Shown here one piece after another: positions 27,884 through 37,981 of a DNA stretch of 64,000 nucleotides. Position 1 is the first letter of the stretch, and each line of letters starts with the position of its first letter. Source of the DNA: Listeria rocourtiae FSL F6-920. GTDB taxonomy: Bacteria > Bacillota > Bacilli > Lactobacillales > Listeriaceae. The position numbers and the translations under genes are program-made. The stretch covers positions 1 through 64,000 of the forward strand of contig NZ_AODK01000022.1 in the NCBI RefSeq assembly GCF_000525975.1, written 5' to 3'. A model generated the notes under the pieces. It had not been told where the DNA came from and did not search any database. It saw nothing but the letters and a program-made list of their open reading frames with translations.

Positions 27884-28291
27884 ATGCCTACAATTAATCA
27901 ATTAGTTCGCAAACCGCGTCAATCTAAATCTCAGAAATCTGATTCTCCAGCACTTAACAAAGGCCTAAATACTTTCAGAAGATCATTAACAGACGTATCA
28001 TCTCCACAGAAACGTGGTGTATGTACTCGTGTTGGTACAATGACTCCGAAGAAACCTAACTCGGCTCTTCGTAAGTACGCTCGTGTACGTTTGACTAACG
28101 GACTTGAAGTAACTGCTTATATCCCAGGTATCGGACACAACTTACAAGAACATAGTGTTGTACTTATTCGTGGTGGACGTGTTAAAGATTTACCAGGGGT
28201 ACGTTATCATATCGTACGTGGTGCTCTAGATACAGCTGGTGTTGAAAATAGAGGACAAAGCCGTTCTAAATACGGAACGAAAAAAACCTAA
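27884..28291 (+). CDS. rpsL: 30S ribosomal protein S12
   Basis: A 135-residue S12 beginning [15 protein letters not shown]. The decoding-site lysines in [11 protein letters not shown] and [13 protein letters not shown] are the streptomycin-sensitive forms. GGAAGGAGG lies upstream. First gene of rpsL-rpsG-fusA. Confidence 0.97.
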   Translation: MPTINQLVRKPRQSKSQKSDSPALNKGLNTFRRSLTDVSSPQKRGVCTRVGTMTPKKPNSALRKYARVRLTNGLEVTAYIPGIGHNLQEHSVVLIRGGRVKDLPGVRYHIVRGALDTAGVENRGQSRSKYGTKKT

Positions 28292-28327
28292 AAAATAAAC
28301 TAAACTTATATGAAAGGAGGATATCCA

Positions 28328-28798
28328 ATGCCTCGTAAAGGTCCTGTTGCTAAACGTGACGTATTGCCAGATCCGATGTATAATTCGAAATTGGTAACAC
28401 GTCTAATCAATAAACTTATGATTGATGGTAAGCGTGGAAAAGCGCAAACTATCATTTATTCTGCTTTTGATATCATCGCGCAAGAAAGTGGAAAAGATCC
28501 TATGGAAGTATTTGACGAAGCAATCAAAAACATCATGCCAGTTCTTGAAGTAAAAGCTCGCCGTGTTGGTGGTGCTAACTATCAAGTTCCGATTGAAGTT
28601 CGTGCTGATCGTCGTACAACACTAGGTCTACGTTGGTTAGTTAACTATTCACGTCTTCGTGGAGAGAAAACTATGGTAGAACGTCTTGCACACGAGATTC
28701 TTGATGCATCTAACAATGCTGGAGCTTCCGTTAAGAAACGTGAAGATACACATAAAATGGCAGATGCGAACAGAGCATTCGCTCACTATCGCTGGTAA
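28328..28798 (+). CDS. rpsG: 30S ribosomal protein S7
   Basis: A 156-residue S7 beginning [20 protein letters not shown], the usual Firmicute length. GAAAGGAGGAT is upstream of ATG 28328. S7 initiates assembly of the 30S head and in E. coli represses this operon. Confidence 0.97.
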   Translation: MPRKGPVAKRDVLPDPMYNSKLVTRLINKLMIDGKRGKAQTIIYSAFDIIAQESGKDPMEVFDEAIKNIMPVLEVKARRVGGANYQVPIEVRADRRTTLGLRWLVNYSRLRGEKTMVERLAHEILDASNNAGASVKKREDTHKMADANRAFAHYRW

Positions 28799-28873
28799 GA
28801 TTCGTCTTATTCGCGCGACTAGGTCAACACTTGTTGCCTAACTAAATCGTTAATAATGGAAGGAGAAATACCC

Positions 28874-30964
28874 ATGGCTAGAGAGTTCTCCTTAGAAAAG
28901 ACGCGTAATATTGGTATTATGGCTCATATTGATGCTGGTAAAACCACTACTACAGAGCGTATCCTTTTCTATACAGGGCGTATTCATAAAATTGGTGAAA
29001 CACATGAAGGTGCATCCCAAATGGACTGGATGGAACAAGAACAAGAACGTGGTATTACGATCACATCCGCTGCGACAACTGCGCAATGGAAAGGTCACCG
29101 CGTAAACATTATCGATACTCCAGGACACGTAGATTTCACGGTTGAAGTTGAACGTTCCCTTCGTGTATTAGATGGTGCTGTTGCCGTTCTAGATGCACAA
29201 TCAGGTGTTGAGCCACAAACCGAAACAGTTTGGCGCCAAGCAACTACTTACGGGGTTCCTCGTGTAGTATTTGTCAACAAAATGGATAAAATCGGTGCTG
29301 ACTTCTTGTATTCTGTAGGTACATTACATGACCGTCTGGATGCAAACGCACACCCAATCCAATTACCAATCGGTGCGGAAGATACTTTTGAAGGTATTAT
29401 TGACTTAGTTGAGATGAACGCTTTGTATTATCTTGATGATGTAGGAAATGATCCTGAAATTCGTGAAATCCCAGCTGACTTAAAAGAGCTTGCTGACGAA
29501 TACCGCGGCAAACTTATCGAAGCTGTCGCTGATTTAGATGAAGAATTAATGATGAAATATCTTGAAGGTGAAGAGCCTACAAAAGAAGAATTGAAAGCTG
29601 CAATCCGTAAAGGAACGTTGTCTGTAGATTTCTATCCTGTTGTATGTGGTACAGCATTCAAAAACAAAGGTGTTCAGCCAATGCTTGATGCAGTACTAGA
29701 TTACCTTCCAGCGCCAACAGATGTTGCTGCTATTAAAGGTGTTTTACCAGATTCAGAAGAAGAAGCAGAGCGTCACCCAAGTGATGACGAGCCGTTCTCT
29801 TCTCTAGCGTTTAAAGTTATGACTGACCCTTATGTTGGTCGTCTTACTTTCTTCCGCGTTTACTCAGGTACTTTGAACTCAGGTTCTTACGTTCAAAACT
29901 CATCTAAAGGTAAGCGTGAACGTGTTGGGCGTATCCTTCAAATGCACGCAAATCACCGTGAAGAGATTTCAATCGTATATTGTGGTGATATCGCTGCTGC
30001 TGTTGGTTTGAAAGACACGACTACTGGGGATACACTATGTGATGAAAAGAATCAAATTATCTTAGAATCCATGGAATTCCCAGAACCAGTTATCTCGGTT
30101 GCTATTGAGCCTAAGTCAAAAGCCGATCAAGATAAAATGGGTCAAGCTCTTGCAAAACTTGCAGAAGAAGATCCAACATTCCGTACAGAGACTGACCAAG
30201 AAACTGGTCAAACAATTATCTCTGGTATGGGTGAGCTTCACTTAGATATCCTTGTAGACCGTATGAAGCGTGAATTCAAGGTAGAAGCTAACGTGGGTGA
30301 TCCACAAGTTTCTTACCGTGAAACATTCCGTACAACTGCCGAAGTCGAAGGTAAATTTGTTCGTCAATCCGGTGGTCGTGGACAATATGGTCACGTTTGG
30401 ATCGAATTTGGTCCTAACGAAGAAGGAAAAGGCTTTGAGTTCGAGAACGCTATCGTTGGTGGTGTTGTTCCACGTGAATACATCCCGGCAGTACAAGCAG
30501 GTCTTGAAGGCGCACTAGGAAATGGTGTACTTGCAGGATACCCGCTAATCGATATTAAAGCGAAATTATATGACGGGTCTTACCATGATGTCGATTCCAA
30601 TGAAATGGCCTTTAAAGTGGCCGCTTCTATGGCTCTTCGTAACGCGGCTAAGAAATGTAATCCTGTCATCTTGGAACCTATGATGCAAGTTGAAGTAATT
30701 GTTCCTGAGGATTACCTTGGAGACATTATGGGTAACATTACATCTCGTCGTGGACGTGTAGATGGTATGGAGGCGCGCGGTAACGCTCAAGTTGTTCGTG
30801 CATTCGTTCCACTTGCAAACATGTTTGGTTATGCTACGTACCTACGTTCAAGTACGCAAGGTCGCGGAGTTTATACGATGCAGTTTGATCACTATGAAGA
30901 AGTTCCAAAATCTGTTGGTGAAGAAATTATTAAAGCCAATGGCGGAAACAACAAAGAAGACTAA
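28874..30964 (+). CDS. fusA: Elongation factor G
   Basis: A 696-residue translocation GTPase. G1 is AHIDAGKT (residues 17-24), G3 DTPGHVDF and G4 NKMDK. ATG 28874 follows GGAAGGAGA. It drives tRNA-mRNA translocation and, with RRF, ribosome recycling. Confidence 0.98.
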   Translation: MAREFSLEKTRNIGIMAHIDAGKTTTTERILFYTGRIHKIGETHEGASQMDWMEQEQERGITITSAATTAQWKGHRVNIIDTPGHVDFTVEVERSLRVLDGAVAVLDAQSGVEPQTETVWRQATTYGVPRVVFVNKMDKIGADFLYSVGTLHDRLDANAHPIQLPIGAEDTFEGIIDLVEMNALYYLDDVGNDPEIREIPADLKELADEYRGKLIEAVADLDEELMMKYLEGEEPTKEELKAAIRKGTLSVDFYPVVCGTAFKNKGVQPMLDAVLDYLPAPTDVAAIKGVLPDSEEEAERHPSDDEPFSSLAFKVMTDPYVGRLTFFRVYSGTLNSGSYVQNSSKGKRERVGRILQMHANHREEISIVYCGDIAAAVGLKDTTTGDTLCDEKNQIILESMEFPEPVISVAIEPKSKADQDKMGQALAKLAEEDPTFRTETDQETGQTIISGMGELHLDILVDRMKREFKVEANVGDPQVSYRETFRTTAEVEGKFVRQSGGRGQYGHVWIEFGPNEEGKGFEFENAIVGGVVPREYIPAVQAGLEGALGNGVLAGYPLIDIKAKLYDGSYHDVDSNEMAFKVAASMALRNAAKKCNPVILEPMMQVEVIVPEDYLGDIMGNITSRRGRVDGMEARGNAQVVRAFVPLANMFGYATYLRSSTQGRGVYTMQFDHYEEVPKSVGEEIIKANGGNNKED

Positions 30965-30965
30965 T

Positions 30966-31086
30966 CAGTGTGCCGACGAACGCTCATTTTCGTCGTTAAT
31001 CCCTGCGTTACGGTGCTCATGTACAGTCGTACATTCCGCTCCGGTACTCGGTATTGCCTAGAATCTAAGCATTCGTCGGCACACTG
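30966..31086. repeat. Long inverted repeat between fusA and tuf
   Basis: CAGTGTGCCGACGAACGCT (30966-30984) pairs with AGCATTCGTCGGCACACTG (31068-31086) over 19 positions, with a single G-T. An inner ATGTACAGTCGTACAT hairpin is flanked by ACGG and CCGG. There is no T tail, so it is not a standard terminator. It resembles a mobile-repeat-type palindrome. No second copy is seen in this window. Confidence 0.85.
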
Positions 31087-31142
31087 AGGTTCGGAGATGC
31101 AGTCTTGTTAGGCGGGAAGAGAATGGTTCGAAATGCTATTGA

Positions 31143-31171
31143 TTGCAAACTTTTGTTGTATCCTGTATAAC
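31143..31171 (+). promoter_or_regulatory. Promoter of tuf
   Basis: TTGCAA (31143-31148), a 17-base spacer and TATAAC (31166-31171). tuf therefore has its own promoter after fusA. A GCGCGG/CCGCGT hairpin lies in the leader. Confidence 0.65.
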
Positions 31172-31247
31172 TATAGTAACGAGATTCGCGCGGCATAGTC
31201 CGCGTGTTATCAATAATTTTTTTAAACATTAAGGAGGAAATTATAAA

Positions 31248-32435
31248 ATGGCTAAAGAAAAATTTGACCGCTCAAAACCCCATGTTAACGTTGGTACTAT
31301 CGGACACGTCGATCATGGTAAAACTACTTTAACAGCTGCAATCACTACTGTATTATCTAAAAAAGGTTTTGCAGAAGCTTCTGCATATGACCAAATCGAT
31401 GGTGCTCCAGAAGAAAGAGAACGTGGAATCACAATCTCTACTGCACACGTTGAGTACGAAACTGATACTCGTCACTATGCACACGTAGATTGCCCAGGAC
31501 ATGCCGATTATGTTAAAAACATGATCACTGGTGCTGCGCAAATGGACGGTGGAATCTTAGTAGTATCTGCTGCTGATGGCCCAATGCCACAAACTCGTGA
31601 GCACATCTTACTTTCACGTCAAGTAGGTGTTCCTTACCTTGTTGTCTTCATGAACAAATGTGACATGGTTGATGACGAAGAATTGCTAGAATTAGTTGAA
31701 ATGGAAATCCGTGATTTATTAACTGAATACGAATTCCCAGGCGACGACATTCCTGTAATCAAAGGTTCTGCTCTTAAAGCTCTTCAAGGTGAGCCTGAGT
31801 GGGAAGAAAAAGTTAACGAACTTATGGACGCTGTGGATAGCTATATCCCAACTCCAACTCGTGACACTGACAAACCATTCATGATGCCAGTTGAGGATGT
31901 ATTCTCAATCACAGGTCGTGGAACTGTTGCTACAGGTCGTGTTGAGCGTGGCCAAGTTAAAGTTGGTGACGAAGTTGAAGTTATCGGTTTAGTTGAAGAA
32001 ACTAAAAAAATCGTTGTAACTGGAGTAGAAATGTTCCGTAAGTTACTTGATTATGCTGAAGCTGGCGACAACATCGGTGCACTTTTACGTGGTGTTGCTC
32101 GTGAAGAAATCCAACGTGGCCAAGTATTAGCTAAGCCAGGTTCGATTACTCCTCATACAGTTTTCAAAGCTGAAACTTATGTTTTGTCAAAAGAAGAGGG
32201 TGGACGTCACACTCCATTCTTCAATAACTACCGTCCACAATTCTATTTCCGTACTACTGACGTAACAGGTGTTGTTACACTTCCAGAAGGTACTGAAATG
32301 GTTATGCCTGGCGATAACGTTGAAATTTCAGTAGAACTAATTGCACCAGTTGCGATTGAAGAAGGTACTAAATTCTCTATCCGTGAGGGTGGACGTACTG
32401 TAGGCGCTGGAGTAGTAGCGACTATCTCTAAATAA
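31248..32435 (+). CDS. tuf: Elongation factor Tu
   Basis: A 395-residue GTPase delivering aminoacyl-tRNA to the ribosome. G1 is GHVDHGKT (residues 19-26), G3 DCPGHADY and G4 NKCD. AAGGAGG is upstream. It contains an intact run of seven A (TKKIVV). That is useful because runs of the same expected length are overcalled to eight in other genes here. Confidence 0.99.
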   Translation: MAKEKFDRSKPHVNVGTIGHVDHGKTTLTAAITTVLSKKGFAEASAYDQIDGAPEERERGITISTAHVEYETDTRHYAHVDCPGHADYVKNMITGAAQMDGGILVVSAADGPMPQTREHILLSRQVGVPYLVVFMNKCDMVDDEELLELVEMEIRDLLTEYEFPGDDIPVIKGSALKALQGEPEWEEKVNELMDAVDSYIPTPTRDTDKPFMMPVEDVFSITGRGTVATGRVERGQVKVGDEVEVIGLVEETKKIVVTGVEMFRKLLDYAEAGDNIGALLRGVAREEIQRGQVLAKPGSITPHTVFKAETYVLSKEEGGRHTPFFNNYRPQFYFRTTDVTGVVTLPEGTEMVMPGDNVEISVELIAPVAIEEGTKFSIREGGRTVGAGVVATISK

Positions 32436-32443
32436 TTTCAAAT

Positions 32444-32483
32444 GAAAATCCGATTCCTCATTTTGGGGAGTCGGATTTTTTTC
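32444..32483 (+). terminator. Terminator of tuf
   Basis: AAAATCCGATTCCTC pairs with GGGAGTCGGATTTT, followed by T residues. It separates tuf from the convergent dmkB and may work weakly in both directions. Confidence 0.9.
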
Positions 32484-32530
32484 TTTGTCGATTTATTCTA
32501 GAAAAAAAGAAACACATAGTCTGTACGGGA

Positions 32531-33511
32531 CTAAATGTTCCTTTTTAAAATGGAGGATGTTAGGTCATACATTTGATCACGATAAGCACCAACTGGTAGT
32601 TTTGTGATTTCACGCAATGCCTTTTTAGTATATTTATCAGCTAGCATGAAAGCCTGTTCCACGCCTTTGTATTTTTCTATGAGGTCAAGAAGGTTTTCAA
32701 GGTCAGCATCAGACATATCGAGTTGCTTTTCTAGTAGTGGTTGAAATTCAGGTTGGTGTTTTTGCATGGCATAAATGAGTGGGAGAGTGTAAACGCCTTG
32801 TTTGACATCGTTTAGGACTGGCTTTCCAAGACCGTCATTGGAGCTCGTGTAGTCAAGCACATCATCGATGATTTGGAAGGCCATCCCGAGATAGTGCCCA
32901 ATATTCCAAGCGTTGCGGGTCTGCAAACGAGTTGCCTTACTCTGTGATGCTCCTGAAAAAGTGCTTAAAGCAAAGAGTTGGGCGGTTTTTCCTGATATAC
33001 GCGACAAATATTGGCGAACAGTCACATTAATATCGTAGCGCATCCGCATTTGATCTAACTCTCCCATTAGGATTTTTTCGATGTTCTTGCTGTTAAATTC
33101 GATGTTCTCAACAGAGCTAGCATGACTCGATAAGATTTTGAAGCAGATACAAAACAAATAATCACCGGTGTAAACGGCATAGTTACGACCGTATTTTGAG
33201 TGAATCGTTGGAATGCCGCGTCTTGTCGGAGCGTCATCCACGACATCGTCATGAATTAGCGTTGCCATATGTAATACTTCTAGGGCTCCGGCAACAGCGA
33301 TTGCGCGATCTCGATTCCATTCTGGCCCAATCTGTGCCGCGAGCATAGCATAAGCGGGGCGCAATAATTTACCACCAGCATGAATCAAGTCTTTCACATT
33401 CTTCTCGACTTGCTTATCTTTGATTTGAATACTTTTTTCGATAGTCGTGAGTACGTCCTTCAAATCTGTTTGAAGATTTGGATAGGCATCCCACATCGGG
33501 TGAAGTTGCAT
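32531..33511 (-). CDS. dmkB: Polyprenyl diphosphate synthase for EET quinone (DmkB)
   Basis: A 326-residue trans-isoprenyl diphosphate synthase. The first aspartate-rich motif is LIHDDVVDDAPTRRG, the second QIIDDVLDYT, and GGKLLRP is the substrate-binding start. By position it matches lmo2641 of the L. monocytogenes EET locus, whose product makes the side chain for a demethylmenaquinone used in extracellular electron transfer. It is last in the minus-strand run eetA-eetB-dmkB. AGAGGATG is upstream. Confidence 0.92.
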   Translation of the reverse strand: MQLHPMWDAYPNLQTDLKDVLTTIEKSIQIKDKQVEKNVKDLIHAGGKLLRPAYAMLAAQIGPEWNRDRAIAVAGALEVLHMATLIHDDVVDDAPTRRGIPTIHSKYGRNYAVYTGDYLFCICFKILSSHASSVENIEFNSKNIEKILMGELDQMRMRYDINVTVRQYLSRISGKTAQLFALSTFSGASQSKATRLQTRNAWNIGHYLGMAFQIIDDVLDYTSSNDGLGKPVLNDVKQGVYTLPLIYAMQKHQPEFQPLLEKQLDMSDADLENLLDLIEKYKGVEQAFMLADKYTKKALREITKLPVGAYRDQMYDLTSSILKRNI

Positions 33512-33529
33512 AATTCATCCTCTTTTCGC

Positions 33530-34066
33530 TTAGTTTTGAATAGGTTCCTTAGTTTTATTAAAGGCGCGTAGCGTTTGTACATTTTTAATTAAATAATTGG
33601 CTGCAATTCCAACTGCAATTCCTGATAATATCCCGATAAACGAAAGGACAGGTAGATACAACATAACACTCCAGCTACCAGCAATCCAGCTTGCAATCAC
33701 GAGTTGACCAACGTTATGAAGAATCCCTCCAGTTGTGCTGACGCCGATAATACTAACACGTTTAGGCCCTAGTTTTTTCACCAACCACATACCGCCAAAG
33801 CTTAAAATAGCTCCAGCTGCGCTATACATAAATGTCGAAATCGTTCCTCCGAGCAGTGTTGCGAGCACAAGCCTGATACAGACAATCATAAAAGCATCTT
33901 TTGTGGATAGCGTGTACAAGGAAATACACGTAATAATATTTGCTAAACCAAGCTTTGCACCAGGCGCAAAAGCGAATGGAAATGGTATCGCGCGTTCAAG
34001 CAAGCTAATGACAACAGCCTGAGCTGCAAGTAAAGCAATATAAACAAGGCGCTTATTTTTAGTCAT
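33530..34066 (-). CDS. eetB: EET membrane protein EetB (Gx transporter family)
   Basis: A 178-residue hydrophobic protein with about five transmembrane segments. It belongs to the Gx transporter family, often annotated heptaprenyl diphosphate synthase component I. FAPGAKLGLANIITCISLY and GGTISTFMYSAAGAILSF are characteristic. I start at ATG 34066 with AAGGAGG seven bases upstream; GTG 34072 would add two residues. It corresponds to an accessory membrane component of the EET locus. Its exact biochemical role is unknown, and the eetA/eetB name split follows my memory. Confidence 0.85.
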   Translation of the reverse strand: MTKNKRLVYIALLAAQAVVISLLERAIPFPFAFAPGAKLGLANIITCISLYTLSTKDAFMIVCIRLVLATLLGGTISTFMYSAAGAILSFGGMWLVKKLGPKRVSIIGVSTTGGILHNVGQLVIASWIAGSWSVMLYLPVLSFIGILSGIAVGIAANYLIKNVQTLRAFNKTKEPIQN

Positions 34067-34095
34067 GTACACACCTCCTTTTTTTCGAAATAATC

Positions 34096-34533
34096 TTATG
34101 AAGGAATAACAATCCCATCATCCGGCTCTGTTTCACCAGTGGATGATTGAACTTCGATCACGACCTTATGCGGCAAACAAACAATTGTCTGGCCAAGCTT
34201 TCCAATTGCGCCGACTCGGACGCAAACCTGATCATTACAATTCGCAGCACTAATCCGGATCCGCTCGTCCTTCACTTCAATCTCGTTATAATCTCCATCA
34301 TCTGCGAGCACTTTAAACGTATCCACACCTTTATGACCAGTCAAATCCACACGCTTATACTCCTTACCATCAACTTTAATCACAGCAACTAGTTTCGACT
34401 CCGAACCAGCAGGTGAGGTAGGTTCTTGTGATTTTGCATAAGTAAAAATAGCTAGAGGCAAAAAAGAAAGCAGGGTCAAAAGTACAACAATAATGACATC
34501 CCAACGCTTGACCATATGTAAGTATTCCTTCAC
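34096..34533 (-). CDS. eetA: EET accessory protein EetA (NusG domain II-type)
   Basis: A 145-residue protein with one N-terminal membrane anchor (about residues 11-33) and an extracytoplasmic NusG domain II-like region. That region runs from AVIKVDGKEYKRVDL to NCNDQVCVRVGAIGKLGQ and IVCLPHKVVIEV. The paired cysteines CNDQVC and CLPHK are typical of this family. Start GTG 34533 has GAGGGGG seven bases upstream. It sits next to eetB. Function is assigned by locus context only. Confidence 0.85.
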   Translation of the reverse strand: MKEYLHMVKRWDVIIVVLLTLLSFLPLAIFTYAKSQEPTSPAGSESKLVAVIKVDGKEYKRVDLTGHKGVDTFKVLADDGDYNEIEVKDERIRISAANCNDQVCVRVGAIGKLGQTIVCLPHKVVIEVQSSTGETEPDDGIVIPS

Positions 34534-34584
34534 GTTCTTTTCCCCCTCTAACTAGCTTTATGTTCATTGTAATACACTCTGGCA

Positions 34585-34626
34585 AAAATATATAGCGAAA
34601 GGCAGTTTTTTTTGCTGCCTTTCGCT
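34585..34626 (-). terminator. Terminator between ndh2 and eetA (minus strand)
   Basis: A perfect 12-bp stem AGCGAAAGGCAG/CTGCCTTTCGCT (34594-34626). On the minus strand it is followed by ATATATTTTTG. It would separate ndh2 from eetA-eetB-dmkB at least partly. Confidence 0.7.
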
Positions 34627-34645
34627 ATGTTTAAATCTTATACAG

Positions 34646-36529
34646 TTACTTATCGCGATAAATGGAACTTTCCTTACCGTACCACCAACGTCCGAGATGT
34701 TTTTGGAACCAAGGCATAGCCCAATAATCTAAACCGAATGTACGTCCAGCACCATTTAGTAAAGCGATTGAAGCCGGTAATGCCCAGAATTTATCCCACC
34801 CAAGCATGGCACAAAGTGTGAACATTACTAGGAATCCAGCGCTTCCGATACTAGCTAACCAAGTAAATAGACCAACAACAAGCGCAAGACCAATGGCAAG
34901 CTCTATGAACGGAACGACTTTTTGCATGAAGAGAGCAACGTCGAGGTTTGGCATGATAAGTTTCATGATCCATTCAAACCAACCAGGCATATGACTGAAA
35001 ATCGGTGTTGTTACGTTTGTTGCGGCGGCCCCGGCTGCATCACCGGCTGCCTGAGATGCACCAGATGTGGCGTCTGTTTGTAACCATTCAAATGGCATTT
35101 TTGAAGTTGTAGCAGTTAGCCATGAATCAGGTCCAAGTCCTTGGAATAATGGCTTCAGGTTCGTTAGGCTAATTTTATCCCACGTTGTCTCACCGTAAAT
35201 CTTAGATAATGCCTCATCAACCCAGAACCAACCAAGATAAATACGAAGTGGCAATGTCCAAAGTACGTTACCATAACGAGAAGTCCAACCTCGGAAAATA
35301 TTCCGATTATCTCTAATATGGAAAAATTCATGTGAAACGTATTGTGCCATATAATAGCCACTGCGGATTCCGAAGAAGTAATAAAGGTTGACCATGTGCT
35401 TCATGAAAATCGCGAACCAACCATGTAAGCGCAATCCACCCAGGTTAGCGACACCATATTTGGAGCCAATCGAAACCATGACACCGTGATATTTTCCTTT
35501 ATAAGCTTCTTTTTCTGTTCCGCTGATTTCCGCGATAATGCTTTTTGCAGCGGTCATACCAGTTTGCTCAGCAGCTTCTACGATTTGAGGCGTTGGCTTG
35601 CCTTCTTCCTCTTCGTAATAAGCCAAGTCACCGATAACGTATGTGTTTTCGAATTTCTCAGCTTCCATGTATTCATTCACTTTCAAACGACCAGCACGCG
35701 CAGTTTCCATCCCATAATCTTTCGTATCAGAATTTGCACGAACACCAGCAGTCCAAATCAATGTGTGCGTTGGAATTTCATCGCCGGATTTCAATACAAT
35801 GCTTTCCGCCTTAACTTCAACGATTGCGGCATCTTTCATAATCTTGATGCCTTTTTTCAGCATGAAGTCTTCCGCTTTTTGGGCATCTTTCCGGTCTAGC
35901 ATGTTCAGAATCGTTGGTGCCGCTTCGACAACAATCAATTCAATTTCAGAAACATCAACCTTGTTATCTTTTGCAAGACGTGTTTTCCAGTCAAGCAATT
36001 CCCCGACCATCTCGATTCCAGTAAAACCCGAACCACAAATGGCAAAAGTTAGCATGGCTTTGCGTTTTGCTACGTTTTGCTCTTCGGAAGCATCATGCAC
36101 GACCGTCTCGATATGTTCGCGCAATTTAACCGCGTTTTCCCAAGACCAAAGCGTGAAGCCATGTTCACTAACACCAGGTGTCCCGAAATCATTAGGTTCG
36201 CCCCCCATACCAAGAACAAGGTAATCAAACGGGTAGCTGCCATGTTCTGTCGTCACTGTTTTTGTTTCGTGATCAACGTGCGTTACGTTATCTGTCACTA
36301 ATTTCACTTTCGTACGGTTAAACAAATGGCGTAAATCGTACTGTATCGCTGTTGGTTCAACACGTCCTCCAGCTACTTCATGTAATTCAGTCATCATCGT
36401 GTGATATGAATGTCTATCAATTAACGTGATGGTAACTGATTCGTCTCTCTTGTACTTTTTCGCTAATTTCTTAGCTGCATGTACACCTGCATATCCCGCC
36501 CCTATTAATACAATATTCTTTTCAGGCAT
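34646..36529 (-). CDS. ndh2: Type II NADH dehydrogenase of the EET pathway, with fused membrane domain
   Basis: A 627-residue flavoprotein. The first ~390 residues are a type II NADH:quinone oxidoreductase, with the FAD Rossmann fold NIVLIGAGYAGVHAAKK, the NADH fold FAICGSGFTGIEMVGEL and the GDLAYY motif. The remainder is a DoxX-like membrane domain with several helices, absent from ordinary Ndh. This two-part form is the EET-specific Ndh2 that passes electrons to demethylmenaquinone. I choose ATG 36529 (MPEKNIVLIG) with AAGGAG upstream; the upstream in-frame extension is unlikely. Confidence 0.93.
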   Translation of the reverse strand: MPEKNIVLIGAGYAGVHAAKKLAKKYKRDESVTITLIDRHSYHTMMTELHEVAGGRVEPTAIQYDLRHLFNRTKVKLVTDNVTHVDHETKTVTTEHGSYPFDYLVLGMGGEPNDFGTPGVSEHGFTLWSWENAVKLREHIETVVHDASEEQNVAKRKAMLTFAICGSGFTGIEMVGELLDWKTRLAKDNKVDVSEIELIVVEAAPTILNMLDRKDAQKAEDFMLKKGIKIMKDAAIVEVKAESIVLKSGDEIPTHTLIWTAGVRANSDTKDYGMETARAGRLKVNEYMEAEKFENTYVIGDLAYYEEEEGKPTPQIVEAAEQTGMTAAKSIIAEISGTEKEAYKGKYHGVMVSIGSKYGVANLGGLRLHGWFAIFMKHMVNLYYFFGIRSGYYMAQYVSHEFFHIRDNRNIFRGWTSRYGNVLWTLPLRIYLGWFWVDEALSKIYGETTWDKISLTNLKPLFQGLGPDSWLTATTSKMPFEWLQTDATSGASQAAGDAAGAAATNVTTPIFSHMPGWFEWIMKLIMPNLDVALFMQKVVPFIELAIGLALVVGLFTWLASIGSAGFLVMFTLCAMLGWDKFWALPASIALLNGAGRTFGLDYWAMPWFQKHLGRWWYGKESSIYRDK

Positions 36530-36686
36530 ATGCTTTCTCAACTCCTTGTAAGTATATTCACAAAAATTATAAGTCCTACGTCTAAAACTCTTAACTAGTA
36601 ATAACATCACTCAGTTTAACAGATAGTAGAAATGCTGTCTAGGGTCTTTACCCTCAAAAATTAGGAAACAAACGCGATATTATAGG

Positions 36687-36700
36687 TGAAAACCTTCACA
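36687..36700. promoter_or_regulatory. Candidate cre site (CcpA operator) in the ndh2/pplA divergent region
   Basis: TGAAAACCTTCACA matches the cre consensus TGWAANCGNTNWCA at every fixed position except the central G. The core GTGAA-N4-TTCAC is a perfect palindrome. It lies beside ATTATA (36679-36684), a potential minus-strand -10 for ndh2. The rest of the 36530-36925 gap holds the pplA promoter and leader and no gene. Confidence 0.45.
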
Positions 36701-36807
36701 GGGCAACAAACACCATTTGAGTGGTAAAAATTTTAAAGAAGTATTACAAATTATGAAAGAGTGGACTTTCTGAAAATTCTTGGTTTTTAAATCATGCATA
36801 CTGTGTG

Positions 36808-36836
36808 TAGACAAATTGAGACAATAATGTTATATT
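36808..36836 (+). promoter_or_regulatory. Promoter of pplA
   Basis: TAGACA (36808-36813), a 17-base spacer and TATATT (36831-36836), 90 bases upstream of the start. Confidence 0.6.
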
Positions 36837-36925
36837 TAAGTGGAATTGAGGTGAGCTTGTGTTTTCGTGCACTTTCCATTGTTCATGTCATCACAAGTAA
36901 TATTTTAAAAGGTGGGAGCAAATTT

Positions 36926-37822
36926 ATGAAGAAGAAAAAGTTGGTAATGGCCCTGACGGCAGTAATGGCTTCAAGCATGTTATTGGTAGCATGTGGTAAT
37001 GATAATAGCAATGATAATAAGTCTAGTGACAGCAAACAGTCAGATACAACAAAAACAGCAGGTAAAACAGATGGCACAATGACAGACGGTACTTATAAAT
37101 TGCAAGAGAAGAACTTCGATGATAAAGGTTGGAAAGGATTTATGACAATTACCGTTAAAGATAATGCAATCACAAAATCTGATTATAACTATGAAAATAA
37201 AGATGGTAAGCTAAAAACAGATGATGCTGATTACGAGAAAAATATGAAAGCTAAAGTTGGTACAGGTCCACAAGAATACATCCCAGCATTGAACGATTCT
37301 TTAGTTGCCAAACAATCAGCGGCAGACGTTGAAGTAGTAACGGGCGCAACTCATTCATCTGATTCTTTCATCAATTACTCTAACCAATTGATTCAAGCAG
37401 CGCAACGTGCAGATACAGCGACAATTGAAATCAACAATGGTGCTACACTACAAGACGGTAAATACTCATTAGAAGAACAAAATTACGCGCATAACTACCG
37501 TTTGGTGTTCAATATGGAAGTAAAAGATGGTAAGATTACATCATCTGACTACAACTATGTAGACAAAGACGGTAAGAAGAAAACAGATGATGCTGACTAT
37601 GAGAAAAACATGAAATCAAAAGCTGGTGTAGGTCCACAAGAATATATTCCAGCACTTAACAAGGCTCTTGTTGACAAGCAAAACCCAGCTGATGTTGCAG
37701 TAGTTACAGGTGCAACAGAATCTTCTAACTCATTCAGAATCTATGCGGCACAACTTTACAACGCAGCACAATCTGGTAATACAGATATGATTAAAGTGTA
37801 TAACAAAGTAGAAGCTGAATAA
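36926..37822 (+). CDS. pplA: Flavinylated EET lipoprotein PplA
   Basis: A 298-residue lipoprotein. The signal peptide MKKKKLVMALTAVMASSMLL ends in the lipobox LVAC. After a Ser/Asp/Asn-rich linker come two FMN_bind domains of about 100 residues each. They are similar enough to be an internal duplication (DADYEKNMK and GPQEYIPALN occur in both). Each carries the ApbE target motif, TGATHSS and TGATESS, whose threonine receives FMN covalently. PplA is the surface electron carrier of EET. In L. monocytogenes its signal peptide also yields the pPplA pheromone. GGTGGGAG is upstream. Confidence 0.95.
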   Translation: MKKKKLVMALTAVMASSMLLVACGNDNSNDNKSSDSKQSDTTKTAGKTDGTMTDGTYKLQEKNFDDKGWKGFMTITVKDNAITKSDYNYENKDGKLKTDDADYEKNMKAKVGTGPQEYIPALNDSLVAKQSAADVEVVTGATHSSDSFINYSNQLIQAAQRADTATIEINNGATLQDGKYSLEEQNYAHNYRLVFNMEVKDGKITSSDYNYVDKDGKKKTDDADYEKNMKSKAGVGPQEYIPALNKALVDKQNPADVAVVTGATESSNSFRIYAAQLYNAAQSGNTDMIKVYNKVEAE

Positions 37823-37843
37823 GCAAATAGCAATAAAAATGAA

Positions 37844-37876
37844 GGGCTTCAGGGCGAAATCTCTGGAGTCTTTTTG
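37844..37876 (+). terminator. Terminator of pplA
   Basis: GGGCTTCAGGG pairs with CTCTGGAGTCT (G-U pairs), followed by TTTTTG. Confidence 0.75.
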
Positions 37877-37897
37877 TCCGCATAACACACGGTTTTC

Positions 37898-37926
37898 TTG
37901 ACAACACTACCAATCACCGATACGCT
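37898..37926 (+). promoter_or_regulatory. Candidate promoter of fmnB
   Basis: A perfect TTGACA (37898-37903), a 17-base spacer and a weak TACGCT (37921-37926). Confidence 0.45.
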
Positions 37927-37981
37927 AAAATAGCGATAAACAGATTATATTTATTCCAAAAACGGAAAGGTGCCATTTATA

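Noticed and set aside
27884-28291. Streptomycin-resistance change in RpsL
   Set aside because: The lysines in TPKKPNS and GRVKDLPG are wild type.
30966-31086. Rho-independent terminator of fusA
   Set aside because: A very long stem, but no T tract follows it. Listed as a repeat instead.
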